A stretch of DNA of 17,151 nt from Thermodesulfobacteriota bacterium (GTDB lineage Bacteria > Desulfobacterota > Desulfocorpusculales > Desulfocorpusculum): assembly GCA_028275295.1 (NCBI GenBank), contig JAPWUY010000001.1, positions 1-17,151 on the forward strand, written 5' to 3'. The notes beneath the pieces were generated by a model. It searched no databases. It worked only from the letters and a program-made list of their open reading frames with translations, and was not told where the DNA came from. Of this stretch, positions 8,923 to 17,043 are shown in pieces. The position numbers and the translations under genes are program-made. The stretch's first letter is position 1. Every line of letters starts with the position of its first letter.

Positions 8923-9816
8923 TCAGTCGCCCCTGGGATGATATTTCCTGTGGATCTCCTTCAACCGGGAACTCGCAACATGGGTGTAAATCTGGGTGGT
9001 GGATATGTCGGCATGGCCTAGGAGTTCCTGTATTGCCCTCAGGTCAGCTCCCCCTTCCAGCATGTGGGTCGCGAAGGAGTGGCGAAACATATGGGGACTT
9101 ATGGATTCCCTGAGCCCAGCCCTGGAGGCATAGGCCTTGAGAATCTTCCACACAGCCTGGCGGCTTATCCTCTTTCCTCTTCTATTCAAGAAAAGAGCCT
9201 TTGAGGGCTTCCCCTTGGCGAGGGCAGGTCTGCCCGAGCGAAGGTAAGACTGGAGGGCTTCGATGGCATATTCCCCCATGGGCACGACCCTCTCCTTATC
9301 CCCCTTTCCCCTCACAAGAAGGGTCCCCACAAGCATGTTCACCCTGTCCAGATCCAGATCCACAAGCTCGCTGACCCTCACCCCGGTCCCGTATAGCAAT
9401 TCCAACATGGCCTTGTCCCTCAGGCCGCAGGGCCCGCTGTCCGAAACTGCCCCAATTAGCGCTTCCACATCCCTCCGCCCCATGACCTTGGGTAGGGAAC
9501 GCCCCAGTCTCGGAGACTTGATGAGGCTTGCGGGATCCTTCCCTATGAGCTTTTCCCTCATCAAGTATTTGAAGAAGGAGCGCAGGGATGCCAGATTCCT
9601 TGCCAAGCTCCTGGGCGAGAGGCCCCCTTTAGCTAGCCTGACCATGTACGATTGGATGTGGGATGGGGTGACCTCACTCCACTTGCCGACCCCTTCCACC
9701 TCCTCCAAATGTTCCATGAACCTGATGAGATCGCGGCTGTAAGCCTCGAGGGTGTTCTTGGACAGTCCCCTCTCGAGAGCGAGATAACCGAGGAATTGGT
9801 CTATAATCGATTCCAT
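8923..9816 (-). CDS. xerD: Tyrosine recombinase, XerD-like
   Basis: A site-specific recombinase, probably XerD, the partner of XerC at the dif site. The 297-residue protein has the core-binding domain (1-95) and all catalytic residues: R147 (GVRVSEL), K171 (RGKGDKER), H242 and R245 (HMFRH), H268 (LGH) and nucleophile Y277. The total length and the HMFRHSFATHML block are typical of XerD. The ATG at 9816 lies 27 bases after the mutS stop, and a GGGAGG lies about 16 bases upstream of it. The stop is 2 bases before the GTG of the nucleotidyltransferase gene, which suggests coupling. The XerC/XerD labels could be exchanged, since they rest on sequence style and neighbourhood. No phage or integron genes are nearby, so a housekeeping role is likelier than an integrase. 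Confidence 0.92.
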   Translation of the reverse strand: MESIIDQFLGYLALERGLSKNTLEAYSRDLIRFMEHLEEVEGVGKWSEVTPSHIQSYMVRLAKGGLSPRSLARNLASLRSFFKYLMREKLIGKDPASLIKSPRLGRSLPKVMGRRDVEALIGAVSDSGPCGLRDKAMLELLYGTGVRVSELVDLDLDRVNMLVGTLLVRGKGDKERVVPMGEYAIEALQSYLRSGRPALAKGKPSKALFLNRRGKRISRQAVWKILKAYASRAGLRESISPHMFRHSFATHMLEGGADLRAIQELLGHADISTTQIYTHVASSRLKEIHRKYHPRGD

Positions 9817-9843
9817 GGCCTCTGTTGCTACCTCCCCGAACCT

Positions 9844-12468
9844 CTAATGGGAGAGAAGTCTCTTCCACTTGTGGATGAGATTGAGGGCCTCGAGCGGGGT
9901 CAAGGTGTCCACATCCAATTTGCGAAGCTCCTCCCCCAGCCATCCATCCTTGGAGATGGGTCCAAAAAGACTGAGCTGCCTGGGGTCTTCCCTGGAACCT
10001 CTCCGGGCTCTCTTGCTCTTCGCTAGCTTGGGCTGCCCCACCTCATCGAGCTCGCCATTTTCCAAATTGGCCATGATCTCCATGGCCCTCTCCACGACCT
10101 CTTGGGGTAGACCCGCTATCCGGGCAACCTGTATCCCGTAGGACCTGTTGGTGCCGCCCTCGACCACCCTTCTCAAGAATATCACCTTTTGATTCCACTC
10201 CTTGACAGCCATGTGAAAGTTCTTGACCCCGCTTTTTGTCAAGGCCAGCTCCGTGAGCTCGTGATAATGAGTGGCGAACAGGGTCCTTGCCCCCAGATGG
10301 GGGGAGTCGAGGATGTGCTCCGCAACTGCCCACGCAATGGAAAGCCCATCCCTGGTTCCAGTTCCCCGGCCAACCTCATCCAGGATTATCAGGCTTCTCG
10401 GAGTCGCAGTGTTGAGAATCTGGGCTGTCTCTGTCATCTCCACCATGAAAGTCGATTGGCCCCGAGCCAAATTGTCCGTGGCACCAACCCTCGTATATAT
10501 CCTGTCCACAAGGCCTATCCTGGCCTCCCTCGCGGGGACAAAAGACCCAATCTGCGCCATGAGGACTATGAGGGCAACTTGCCTAAGGTAAGTCGATTTT
10601 CCAGCCATATTGGGCCCGGTGAGGAGGATCATTCTCACGGACTCCCCGTCCATTTCCAGGTCATTTGGAACGAATCTCTCTTGGGAAAGGGTCCTCTCCA
10701 CAACAGGATGCCTCCCCTCCCTTATGACCAGAGACCTGTCGCTTGTTATGGATGGCCTGCAGTATCTATTGTGCAATCCCACATGGGAAAAGCTCGCCAG
10801 ACAGTCGAGCTCTCCTATGGCTGAAGCGGTCCTCTGGATCCTTCCCACCTCTCGAGCCACTCGGCCCCTCAGCTCCTCGAAGAGCTGGTACTCCAGGGCG
10901 TTTCTCCTCTGTTCCGCCTCCATCACCTCGAGCTCGTACTTCTTGAGCTCCTCATTCACGTACCTCTCGGCATTCACCAGGGTCTGTCGCCTCACGTAAT
11001 CTTGGGGCACAGAAGCACTCTGGGATTTGCTCACCTCTATGTAGAAACCGAAGACCCTGTTGTAGCCTATCTTCAAGTTCGCGATTCCAGTCCTCTTCCT
11101 CTCCTTTTCCTCCATCTTAGCTATGTATGTCTTCCCATCTCGGCTGATCCTTATCCAGCGGTCCAGTTCCTCGTTCACCCCCTCCTTTATCAGGCCCCCT
11201 TCCTTGAGGCTCAGGGGAGGGTTTTCCACGAGGGTGGAATCGATCCAGCTCCTCACGTCTTCCAGAGGATCGATGGCCTCGAACAGCCCCCTGAGGGCCT
11301 CGCTCCTGCATCGAGCCAACTCTGCCTTCAAAGGGGGCAACTCCCCGAGAGACTCCTTGAGGCTCACCAGGTCTCTCCCATTGGCAACCCCCGAGGAGAC
11401 CCTGCTCGAGAGTCTCTCCATGTCCTGTATCCTGGAAAGCGCCCTTCTCACCCTCTCCCTCAAAAGATCGTCCTTGAGGAGCTCCTCCACAGCATCGAGC
11501 CTCCTCTCTATGGAGGCCTTTTCCAAGAGGGGATAGTTCAGCCATTTCCTCATGGTCCTAGCTCCCATGGGTGTGAGGGTATGATCGAGCACCCAAAGGA
11601 GGCTATCCTTTCTAGTCCTGTCCTGGAGATTTTCGAATAGCTCCAGGTTCCTTCTGGTCCAGTCATCCAGGATCATGTGCTGGGTCAGGCTGTAAGGCTT
11701 GAGGCTCCTTATGTGATCCAGCCTCCCTCCCTGGGTCTCCCTCACGTAATGGAGAACCGCCCCAGCTGCACCAAGTGCCACCTTCATTTGGGAACATCCG
11801 AGCCCCTCCACTGAGTCCACCTGGAAGTGGTCGCAAAGGATCCTCTCGGAACTCTCCCTGGAGAAATGCTCCCGTGGCCTCCATGTGACCAAGGCTGGCC
11901 TAAGCTGCTGGATGAAACGGGAGATCACCTCCGTCTCCTGGTGACCATCGGGAAGGAGAAGTTCCCTCGGCCTGGCACCCTCCCCCTCTGCCAGAAGTGC
12001 CTTTTCCCCTTCCACTTCAGTGACCCTGAACTCTCCCGTGGAGAGATCGAGGAGCGCAACCCCATAGGTGTCTCCATGGGGAAGTATGCCCATGAGAAAA
12101 TTGTTCTCCTCAGAAACCAGTCCATCTGGATCCAGGACAAGCCCAGGGGTTACCACCCTCACCACTTCTCGCCTCACAAGCCCCTTGGCCTCCTGGGGGT
12201 CCTCCATCTGCTCGCAGATGGCTACTTTGAAGCCCTTCTGCACCAATTTGGCTATGTAAGAGGAGGCTGATTGATGGGGAACCCCACACATGGGGACTCC
12301 GGATTCCTTGTCCCTGCTTGTCAGGGCTATCTCGAGGATCCTGGAGGCTACCTCGGCGTCCTCGAAGAACATCTCGTAGAAGTCCCCCATGCGGAAGAAC
12401 ACAATGGCATCCTTGTGCTTCTCCTTTATCTCCAGATATTGCTGGAGCATTGGTGTCAGCCGATCCAT
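9844..12468 (-). CDS. mutS: DNA mismatch repair protein MutS
   Basis: MutS recognises base mismatches and small loops and recruits MutL. The 874-residue protein is a full-length MutS1. The mismatch-probing Phe-x-Glu motif is in GDFYEMF (F30, E32). The connector, lever and clamp domains follow. The ABC-type ATPase has Walker A GPNMAGKST (618-626), the ST loop (ARGQSTFMVEM, 668-678), Walker B ILDEVGRGT (695-703) and the switch FATHYHEL (731-738). Near the C terminus, QLSLF (831-835) matches the sliding-clamp binding motif, and the last 30 residues look like the dimerisation helices. This excludes MutS2, which lacks the mismatch domain. The ATG at 12468 has no strong ribosome site and lies 24 bases after the holin-like gene. 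Confidence 0.98.
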   Translation of the reverse strand: MDRLTPMLQQYLEIKEKHKDAIVFFRMGDFYEMFFEDAEVASRILEIALTSRDKESGVPMCGVPHQSASSYIAKLVQKGFKVAICEQMEDPQEAKGLVRREVVRVVTPGLVLDPDGLVSEENNFLMGILPHGDTYGVALLDLSTGEFRVTEVEGEKALLAEGEGARPRELLLPDGHQETEVISRFIQQLRPALVTWRPREHFSRESSERILCDHFQVDSVEGLGCSQMKVALGAAGAVLHYVRETQGGRLDHIRSLKPYSLTQHMILDDWTRRNLELFENLQDRTRKDSLLWVLDHTLTPMGARTMRKWLNYPLLEKASIERRLDAVEELLKDDLLRERVRRALSRIQDMERLSSRVSSGVANGRDLVSLKESLGELPPLKAELARCRSEALRGLFEAIDPLEDVRSWIDSTLVENPPLSLKEGGLIKEGVNEELDRWIRISRDGKTYIAKMEEKERKRTGIANLKIGYNRVFGFYIEVSKSQSASVPQDYVRRQTLVNAERYVNEELKKYELEVMEAEQRRNALEYQLFEELRGRVAREVGRIQRTASAIGELDCLASFSHVGLHNRYCRPSITSDRSLVIREGRHPVVERTLSQERFVPNDLEMDGESVRMILLTGPNMAGKSTYLRQVALIVLMAQIGSFVPAREARIGLVDRIYTRVGATDNLARGQSTFMVEMTETAQILNTATPRSLIILDEVGRGTGTRDGLSIAWAVAEHILDSPHLGARTLFATHYHELTELALTKSGVKNFHMAVKEWNQKVIFLRRVVEGGTNRSYGIQVARIAGLPQEVVERAMEIMANLENGELDEVGQPKLAKSKRARRGSREDPRQLSLFGPISKDGWLGEELRKLDVDTLTPLEALNLIHKWKRLLSH

Positions 12469-12492
12469 TGGCCCGAAGCCCTACAAGGTGAA

Positions 12493-12891
12493 TCAGGGGA
12501 CCCAGGTCCCATCCTTGCGACGTCTGAGCTCTATGACTTCTATTGTCCCCCTCCCCCCTATGAGGGCATTGGCAGCCCAGCTTATGAGCCCCAGGACCAC
12601 TGCCCCGAGAATTGCCCAGCCGAAACTATCCACGTCCAGGCCCTTTATGGTGGCAGCTACGATCTCCAACATGAGCCCGTTAATGACGAGGGTGAAAAGA
12701 CCGAGGGTCAGGATGTTTATGGGGAGCGTCAAGATGAACAGTACCGGCCTTATCACGGCATTGAGAACGCCCAGAAGGAGGGCCCCCACCAGAGCGGGGA
12801 AGATCCCCCTCACATGGATCCCTGGGAGAAGGGCCGCTGTGAGGAGGAGAGCCAGGGCGTTCACGAGCCATCTGAGCAGGAGACCCCTCAT
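12493..12891 (-). CDS. Small four-helix membrane protein, phage-holin-4-like family
   Basis: A 132-residue hydrophobic protein with four predicted membrane segments (about 5-23, 29-48, 53-80 and 90-112). Its [11 protein letters not shown] block (41-51), followed by [11 protein letters not shown], is typical of the family annotated as phage holin family 4 superfamily IV or DUF360. Despite the name, most members are ordinary chromosomal membrane proteins of unknown function. The ATG at 12891 forms an ATGA overlap with the slipin stop and has AGGAG 5 bases upstream. The open frame extends upstream to 13230, but that part lies within the slipin gene and has non-protein-like composition. The tight overlap with slipin suggests that the two act in the same membrane. 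No phage genes or endolysin are nearby, so a lysis role is unlikely. Confidence 0.88.
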   Translation of the reverse strand: MRGLLLRWLVNALALLLTAALLPGIHVRGIFPALVGALLLGVLNAVIRPVLFILTLPINILTLGLFTLVINGLMLEIVAATIKGLDVDSFGWAILGAVVLGLISWAANALIGGRGTIEVIELRRRKDGTWVP

Positions 12892-13679
12892 GCCTTCTCC
12901 TGGGAAGAGGACTTCTCGGGGTTCATCCCCTGTCTCTGGGGGATCAAGTGCTGGACCAGATCTATGGGGATTGGGAAGACGATGGTGGAACTGTTCTCCG
13001 TCGCTATCTCCGAGAGGGTCTGGAGGAAGCGGAGCTGGAGCGCAACGGGCGAGCTGGCTATCATCTTGGCTGCCTCTACCAGTCTCTGGGCTGCTTGGTA
13101 CTCGCCCTCCGCGTTTATGACCTTGGATCTCCTCTCCCTCTCTGCCTCGGCCTGGCGAGCCATGGCCCTCTGCATCTCTTGTGGCAGATCCACATGTTTC
13201 ACTTCCACGGAAGAGACCTTTATCCCCCAAGGGTCCGTCTCTCGATCCAAGATCTCCTGGAGCCTGCTGTTTATCTTCTCCCTATGGGCCAGAAGCTCAT
13301 CCAGCTCGACCTCGCCCAATACGCTTCGCAACGTGGTTTGGGCCTTCTGGGAGGTGGCGAGATGATAGTTTTCCACCTGGATCACGGCCTTGTTGGGATC
13401 CATGACCCTGTAGTACACCACCGCATTGACCTTCACTGAGACGTTGTCCCGGGTAATCACATCCTGGGGAGGAACGTCGAGGGTGATCACCCTCAGGTCC
13501 ACCTTCCGCTCCATCTTATCTATTATTGGCCAGAGGAATATGATCCCAGGCCCTTTCAATTTCCCTATGTATTTCCCCAGCCTGAAGATCACGGCCTGCT
13601 CGTATTCTTTCACTATCTTGATTGCAGAAGCGAGAAGCATCACACCTAGAACAACGAGAACTAAAAGGGTAAGCGACAT
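12888..13679 (-). CDS. Slipin / stomatin-like SPFH (Band 7) membrane protein
   Basis: SPFH proteins oligomerise on membranes and scaffold microdomains or proteases. The 263-residue protein has an N-terminal hydrophobic anchor (3-20) and a Band 7 domain (about 22-190) with [14 protein letters not shown] and [12 protein letters not shown]. An alanine/glutamate/arginine-rich coiled coil follows at about 168-215. The C-terminal apolar stretch [11 protein letters not shown] resembles the segment that the NfeD-type protease cleaves in the archaeal pair PH1510/PH1511. The ATG at 13679 has AGGAGG 5 bases upstream, the clearest site in the gene run. The gene follows nfeD after 52 bases and overlaps the holin-like gene by 4 bases. 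HflC/HflK are related, but this is a lone copy beside NfeD, which points to slipin. Confidence 0.95.
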   Translation of the reverse strand: MSLTLLVLVVLGVMLLASAIKIVKEYEQAVIFRLGKYIGKLKGPGIIFLWPIIDKMERKVDLRVITLDVPPQDVITRDNVSVKVNAVVYYRVMDPNKAVIQVENYHLATSQKAQTTLRSVLGEVELDELLAHREKINSRLQEILDRETDPWGIKVSSVEVKHVDLPQEMQRAMARQAEAERERRSKVINAEGEYQAAQRLVEAAKMIASSPVALQLRFLQTLSEIATENSSTIVFPIPIDLVQHLIPQRQGMNPEKSSSQEKA

Positions 13680-13706
13680 TTTTCCCTCCTACGGTCTCTT
13701 GGTTTG

Positions 13707-13722
13707 GGGTGGCAAGGCACCC
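13707..13722 (-). other. Small inverted repeat in the nfeD-slipin gap
   Basis: On the minus strand GGGTG, 6 bases, CACCC can form a 5-base-pair stem in the 52-base gap between nfeD and the slipin gene. No U-tract follows, so it is not a standard terminator. It might be a processing or weak attenuation element, or chance. Confidence 0.25.
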
Positions 13723-13731
13723 GTTTTCCCT

Positions 13732-15066
13732 TCATTGCGTCCTCTCTCCTTTTCTCTTCACCCTCAAAGTCAAGCCTTCCACTTGCGTGATTTCCACCTC
13801 CTCTCCCTCCTCTATGGGCTCATCGGCCACGGCATTCCATATCTCCCCGTGGACGAATACCTTTCCCTGGGGATCGAGCCTTCCCATGGCCTTTCCCACT
13901 TCTCCCACCATTCCCCTTGTTCCAGTTATGGGCTTCCTGACGTAAGCCTTGAAAGCCAGGGTAGCGACCACTGCGAAAAATCCGGATATGGCCAAGACTG
14001 TGGGGATCAGAACCTTCCATGCGAGCTTCTGGTAAGCTCCAGGAGCATCGAATAGCATTATGGAGCCCAGTGTGAGGGATACTATCCCAGCGATGGTGAG
14101 GAGCCCGTAGCTACTCACCTTGAGCTCTGCCAAGAAGAACACTATCCCGAGGAGGATGAGCATCACCCCCGCGTAGTTTATGGGAAGGGTATGGAGGGCG
14201 TAGAATGCCAGGATAAGCGATATGCCACCTATGACCCCTGGAAAGATTGCTCCTGGGTGGGCAAGTTCGAAGTAAAGGCCAGCAAGCCCTATCATGAGGA
14301 GTATGTAGGCCACATTGGGATTGCTGAGGGCGTTTAGGATCCTGTGGCGCCATCCCATCTCCACGTGCTCCACGGGCCTGCCTTTCACATCCAGAACCAC
14401 CGTCTTGGAATCCCTCAGAACACTCCCCCCATGAAGTTGAGAGAGAAGATCATCCAAGTCCTGGGCCACTAGATCTATGACATCTAGCCTCAAGGCCTCC
14501 TCAGCAGTTATGGAAACGCTCTTTCTCACCGCTTGCTCGGCCCATTGGACGTTTCTATTCCTCTTGGATGCAATGCTCTTTATGTATGCCACAGCATCGT
14601 TTTCCACTTTCTTGGCCATCTCGTCGGCCATGTCCTTCCCACCCACAGCCACGGGATGCGCAGCCCCGATATTGGTCCCTGGGGCCATGGCAGCGACATC
14701 TGCAGCCATTGTTATGAATACCCCAGCAGATGCGGCCCTGGCCCCCGAAGGGGCAACGTACACGACCACTGGCACCTGGCTATTGAATATGTTTTTCACT
14801 ATCTCCCTCATGGCAGTGTCCAGGCCCCCAGGGGTATCGAGTTGTATGATCACCAGGGCTGCATCCTTCTTGGCCGCAGCTTTCAGATTCTCCTCTATGA
14901 ACTCCGCGGTTATGGGGTTTATGACGCTCTCCACGTGGACGACCACCACAGGGCCCGAGGCCTTTTCCCCGAAGGTATCCAAGGGAGCTGCCATCACCCC
15001 TAGGAGGAGACCAACGACGACCCCGGCCAAAAGGGGCAGAGAGCTCCTGGCCCTCATCCTCTTCAT
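13732..15066 (-). CDS. NfeD-type membrane-bound ClpP-like serine protease
   Basis: The 444-residue protein is the long form of NfeD. A signal or anchor segment (8-27) is followed by a ClpP-like domain (about 38-210). That domain carries DTPGG (77-81), nucleophile S113 in GARAASAG and the probable general base K153, aligned with the Ser97/Lys138 dyad of archaeal PH1510. Four or five membrane helices follow (about 253-375), and a soluble C-terminal NfeD/OB domain ends the protein (about 382-438). It probably cuts the neighbouring slipin. The ATG at 15066 has GGAGG 4 bases upstream and forms an ATGA overlap with the glycosylase stop. A second ATG at 15057 is possible. The frame continues upstream to 15618, but that part overlaps the glycosylase and is not protein-like. 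Confidence 0.95.
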   Translation of the reverse strand: MKRMRARSSLPLLAGVVVGLLLGVMAAPLDTFGEKASGPVVVVHVESVINPITAEFIEENLKAAAKKDAALVIIQLDTPGGLDTAMREIVKNIFNSQVPVVVYVAPSGARAASAGVFITMAADVAAMAPGTNIGAAHPVAVGGKDMADEMAKKVENDAVAYIKSIASKRNRNVQWAEQAVRKSVSITAEEALRLDVIDLVAQDLDDLLSQLHGGSVLRDSKTVVLDVKGRPVEHVEMGWRHRILNALSNPNVAYILLMIGLAGLYFELAHPGAIFPGVIGGISLILAFYALHTLPINYAGVMLILLGIVFFLAELKVSSYGLLTIAGIVSLTLGSIMLFDAPGAYQKLAWKVLIPTVLAISGFFAVVATLAFKAYVRKPITGTRGMVGEVGKAMGRLDPQGKVFVHGEIWNAVADEPIEEGEEVEITQVEGLTLRVKRKGERTQ

Positions 15067-15815
15067 GACTCCTCCGAGGGATTCGATCCCTGGCCTCGCT
15101 TTGGCACGGGTCTTCCGAGAAAGGTCAAGACCTTTTTCATGTCCTCCCAGACTTCCTTCTTCTTCTCCGGGTACCTCAGGAGGTACGAGGGATGGTACGT
15201 TGGCATCACTGCCACGCCCTCCCATTGGGTCATCTCTCCCCTTATGCGGGTTATGCTCTGTTGGGATCCCAAGAGAGCATTTGTGGCTACCGATCCCAAG
15301 GAGACTATGATCTTGGGAGATATGGCCCTCAGTTGCTCCATCAAGAAATGCTGACACGCTTCCACCTCCTGAGGCTTCGGGGTCCGATTGGCTGGGGGCC
15401 TGCACTTGAGCACGTTGGCTATGAAAACGTCTTCCCTCCTGAACCCCATGGCCTCTATGATTCTGTCGAGGAGCTTGCCCGCTGCTCCCACAAATGGCCT
15501 TCCCTGAAGATCCTCCTCCTCTCCAGGGGCCTCGCCCACGAATACCACCTCTGCATCCGGATTCCCCTCTCCCACAACTACTTTGTTCCTGAACTTGTGG
15601 AGACCGCAGGCCTTGCACTCCTGTGCTGAAGTGGCGACTCTTTGGAGGATTGTTCCCTTGTCTTCAGGACCCCTTTCCATTACCTTCAAGAGTTCATCGA
15701 GGACACAGCACAGGTCTCTGGGAAGCCTGTACTGCTGGATTCTGGCCATATCCACAAGCTTCCTCGATAAGTAACCCAGGAGTTCCCCCCATGGAAAGGA
15801 CTCCCCTTTCCTCAT
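15063..15815 (-). CDS. Uracil-DNA glycosylase, family 4 (iron-sulfur)
   Basis: It removes uracil from DNA to start base excision repair. Family 4 enzymes carry a 4Fe-4S cluster and are common in thermophiles and bacteria. The 250-residue protein has the cluster cysteines C67 and C70 (CKAC) and C138 and C154 (C-x15-C). The active-site loop is GEAPGEEED (94-102) and the DNA-contacting motif is HPSYLLR (208-214). An N-terminal extension of about 55 residues before the domain is of unknown use. The start is uncertain. ATGs at 15863 and 15827 are in frame, but the ATG at 15815 makes an ATGA overlap with the coaBC stop, the same style as its downstream junction. It resembles the UDG domain sometimes annotated as a phage SPO1 DNA polymerase-related protein. 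Confidence 0.95.
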   Translation of the reverse strand: MRKGESFPWGELLGYLSRKLVDMARIQQYRLPRDLCCVLDELLKVMERGPEDKGTILQRVATSAQECKACGLHKFRNKVVVGEGNPDAEVVFVGEAPGEEEDLQGRPFVGAAGKLLDRIIEAMGFRREDVFIANVLKCRPPANRTPKPQEVEACQHFLMEQLRAISPKIIVSLGSVATNALLGSQQSITRIRGEMTQWEGVAVMPTYHPSYLLRYPEKKKEVWEDMKKVLTFLGRPVPKRGQGSNPSEES

Positions 15816-17029
15816 CCCCTGGCGCATCTTCTCGATTCCACTATCTTGTCCACTATTGCCCATGCCACCTCGTCCTTGGACATGAGAGGAAGGTCCACCA
15901 CAACTCCTCCCCTTCCAAGGAGAGTCACCTTGTTGGTATCTCTGCCGAACCCGGCGCCCGGATAAGTCACATCATTCGCCACTATCCAGTCCAGGTTCTT
16001 CCGCTCGAGCTTTTCCCGGGCATTGGATATGAGCTCATGGGTCTCGGCTGCGAACCCCACGAGGATCCTCTCGCCCTTTCTCGCTCCCACTTCCGAGAGA
16101 ATATCCGGAGTTCTGCCCAGGGAGATGGACCAGATCTCGCTCTCTTTCTTTATCTTCTCCCTTTTTGCCTCCAAAGGGCAATAGTCTGCCACTGCCGCTG
16201 CCTTCACGACCACGGTGGCCTCCTCCAGGTGCTCCATCACAGCGTCCCTCATCTGACGGGCTGACTCCACTGTCAGAAATTTCACCCCTGGAGGGGGCTT
16301 GAGCGCGGTAGGGCCGCTTATGAGGGTCACAGAGGCACCCCTTCTCTTAGCGATCCTCGCCACTGAGAATCCCATCTTCCCAGAGGACCTATTGGAGATG
16401 AACCGCACAGGATCCAAGGCCTCCCAAGTGGGGCCAGCTGTCACAACCACCCTCTCTCCCACCATATCCTGGGGGCTCAGGGCGCATCTCGCCGTCTCCA
16501 CTATGGTATCGAGCTCTGCCAGCCTTCCTTTTCCTTCCCATCCGCAGGCCAACTCTCCCTCCTCGGGTTCAACGACCCATACCCCCCTTTCTTTCAGGAC
16601 ATGGAGATTGGCCTGGGTTGCAGGATGGTTGTACATGTTCACATTCATCGCTGGACAAACAACAATGGGACATTTGGTGGCAAGGAGTGTGGTTGTGAGC
16701 ATATCGTCCGCAATTCCATGGGCCAACTTGGCGATGAAGTTGGCCGTAGCTGGAGCAACTATCGCGACCTGTGCCAGGTCTGCCAAGGCTATGTGCTCAA
16801 TCTGCCCTTCTTGGAGAGGGGAAAACATATCCGTTCTCACTGGATTGCCCGAGAGTGCCTGAAAGGTGAGGGGAGTTACGAACTCCGTAGCTGCCTTTGT
16901 CATCACTGTCCAGACTTGAGCGCCTTCCTTGACCATGAGGCGCAAGAGTTCTGCCGCCTTGTACGCAGCTATTCCACCCGTCACACCCAGTATCACCCTC
17001 TTCCCCTTGAGATCCACGAACGGGGTCAC
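15812..17029 (-). CDS. coaBC: Bifunctional phosphopantothenoylcysteine decarboxylase / phosphopantothenate-cysteine ligase
   Basis: CoaBC performs two steps of coenzyme A synthesis in the cytosol: CTP-dependent joining of 4'-phosphopantothenate with cysteine, then FMN-dependent decarboxylation. The 405-residue protein has an N-terminal flavoprotein CoaC domain (about 8-180) with GVTGGIAAYKA (15-25), active-site H79, PAMNVNM (126-132) and C162 in the ACG lid. The CoaB domain (about 190-400) has TAGPTWEALDPVR (197-209), N213 in ISNRSSGKMG, AAAVADY and FAAET. The ACG lid reads ACGWEGKGRL, where many enzymes have D after ACG; this looks like natural variation. The frame is open to a TTG at 17101, but the GTG at 17029 has GAGAGG 6 bases upstream and is 14 bases after the preceding stop. 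The stop overlaps the glycosylase start. Confidence 0.97.
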   Translation of the reverse strand: MTPFVDLKGKRVILGVTGGIAAYKAAELLRLMVKEGAQVWTVMTKAATEFVTPLTFQALSGNPVRTDMFSPLQEGQIEHIALADLAQVAIVAPATANFIAKLAHGIADDMLTTTLLATKCPIVVCPAMNVNMYNHPATQANLHVLKERGVWVVEPEEGELACGWEGKGRLAELDTIVETARCALSPQDMVGERVVVTAGPTWEALDPVRFISNRSSGKMGFSVARIAKRRGASVTLISGPTALKPPPGVKFLTVESARQMRDAVMEHLEEATVVVKAAAVADYCPLEAKREKIKKESEIWSISLGRTPDILSEVGARKGERILVGFAAETHELISNAREKLERKNLDWIVANDVTYPGAGFGRDTNKVTLLGRGGVVVDLPLMSKDEVAWAIVDKIVESRRCARG

Positions 17030-17043
17030 CTGACACCTCTCTC

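Noticed and set aside
8923..9816. Mobile-element integrase
   Set aside because: Length, motifs and housekeeping neighbours fit XerD. No attachment site, repeat or cargo genes are visible.
12493..12891. Prophage lysis module
   Set aside because: Apart from the family name of this small membrane protein there is no endolysin, capsid, integrase cassette or change in base composition.
12892..13230. Extension of the holin-like gene to 245 residues
   Set aside because: The extension lies inside the slipin coding region and is not protein-like. The ATG at 12891 has AGGAG upstream and an ATGA overlap.
12271..13365. Plus-strand open frame of 364 codons
   Set aside because: It is antisense to mutS, the holin-like gene and slipin, with no domain and no plausible start context. 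It reflects stop-codon depletion on the complementary strand.
15067..15618. N-terminal extension of nfeD to 628 residues
   Set aside because: This part is an alternate frame of the uracil-DNA glycosylase, rich in G, R and S. The ATG at 15066 has a good ribosome site and starts directly before a signal-like segment.
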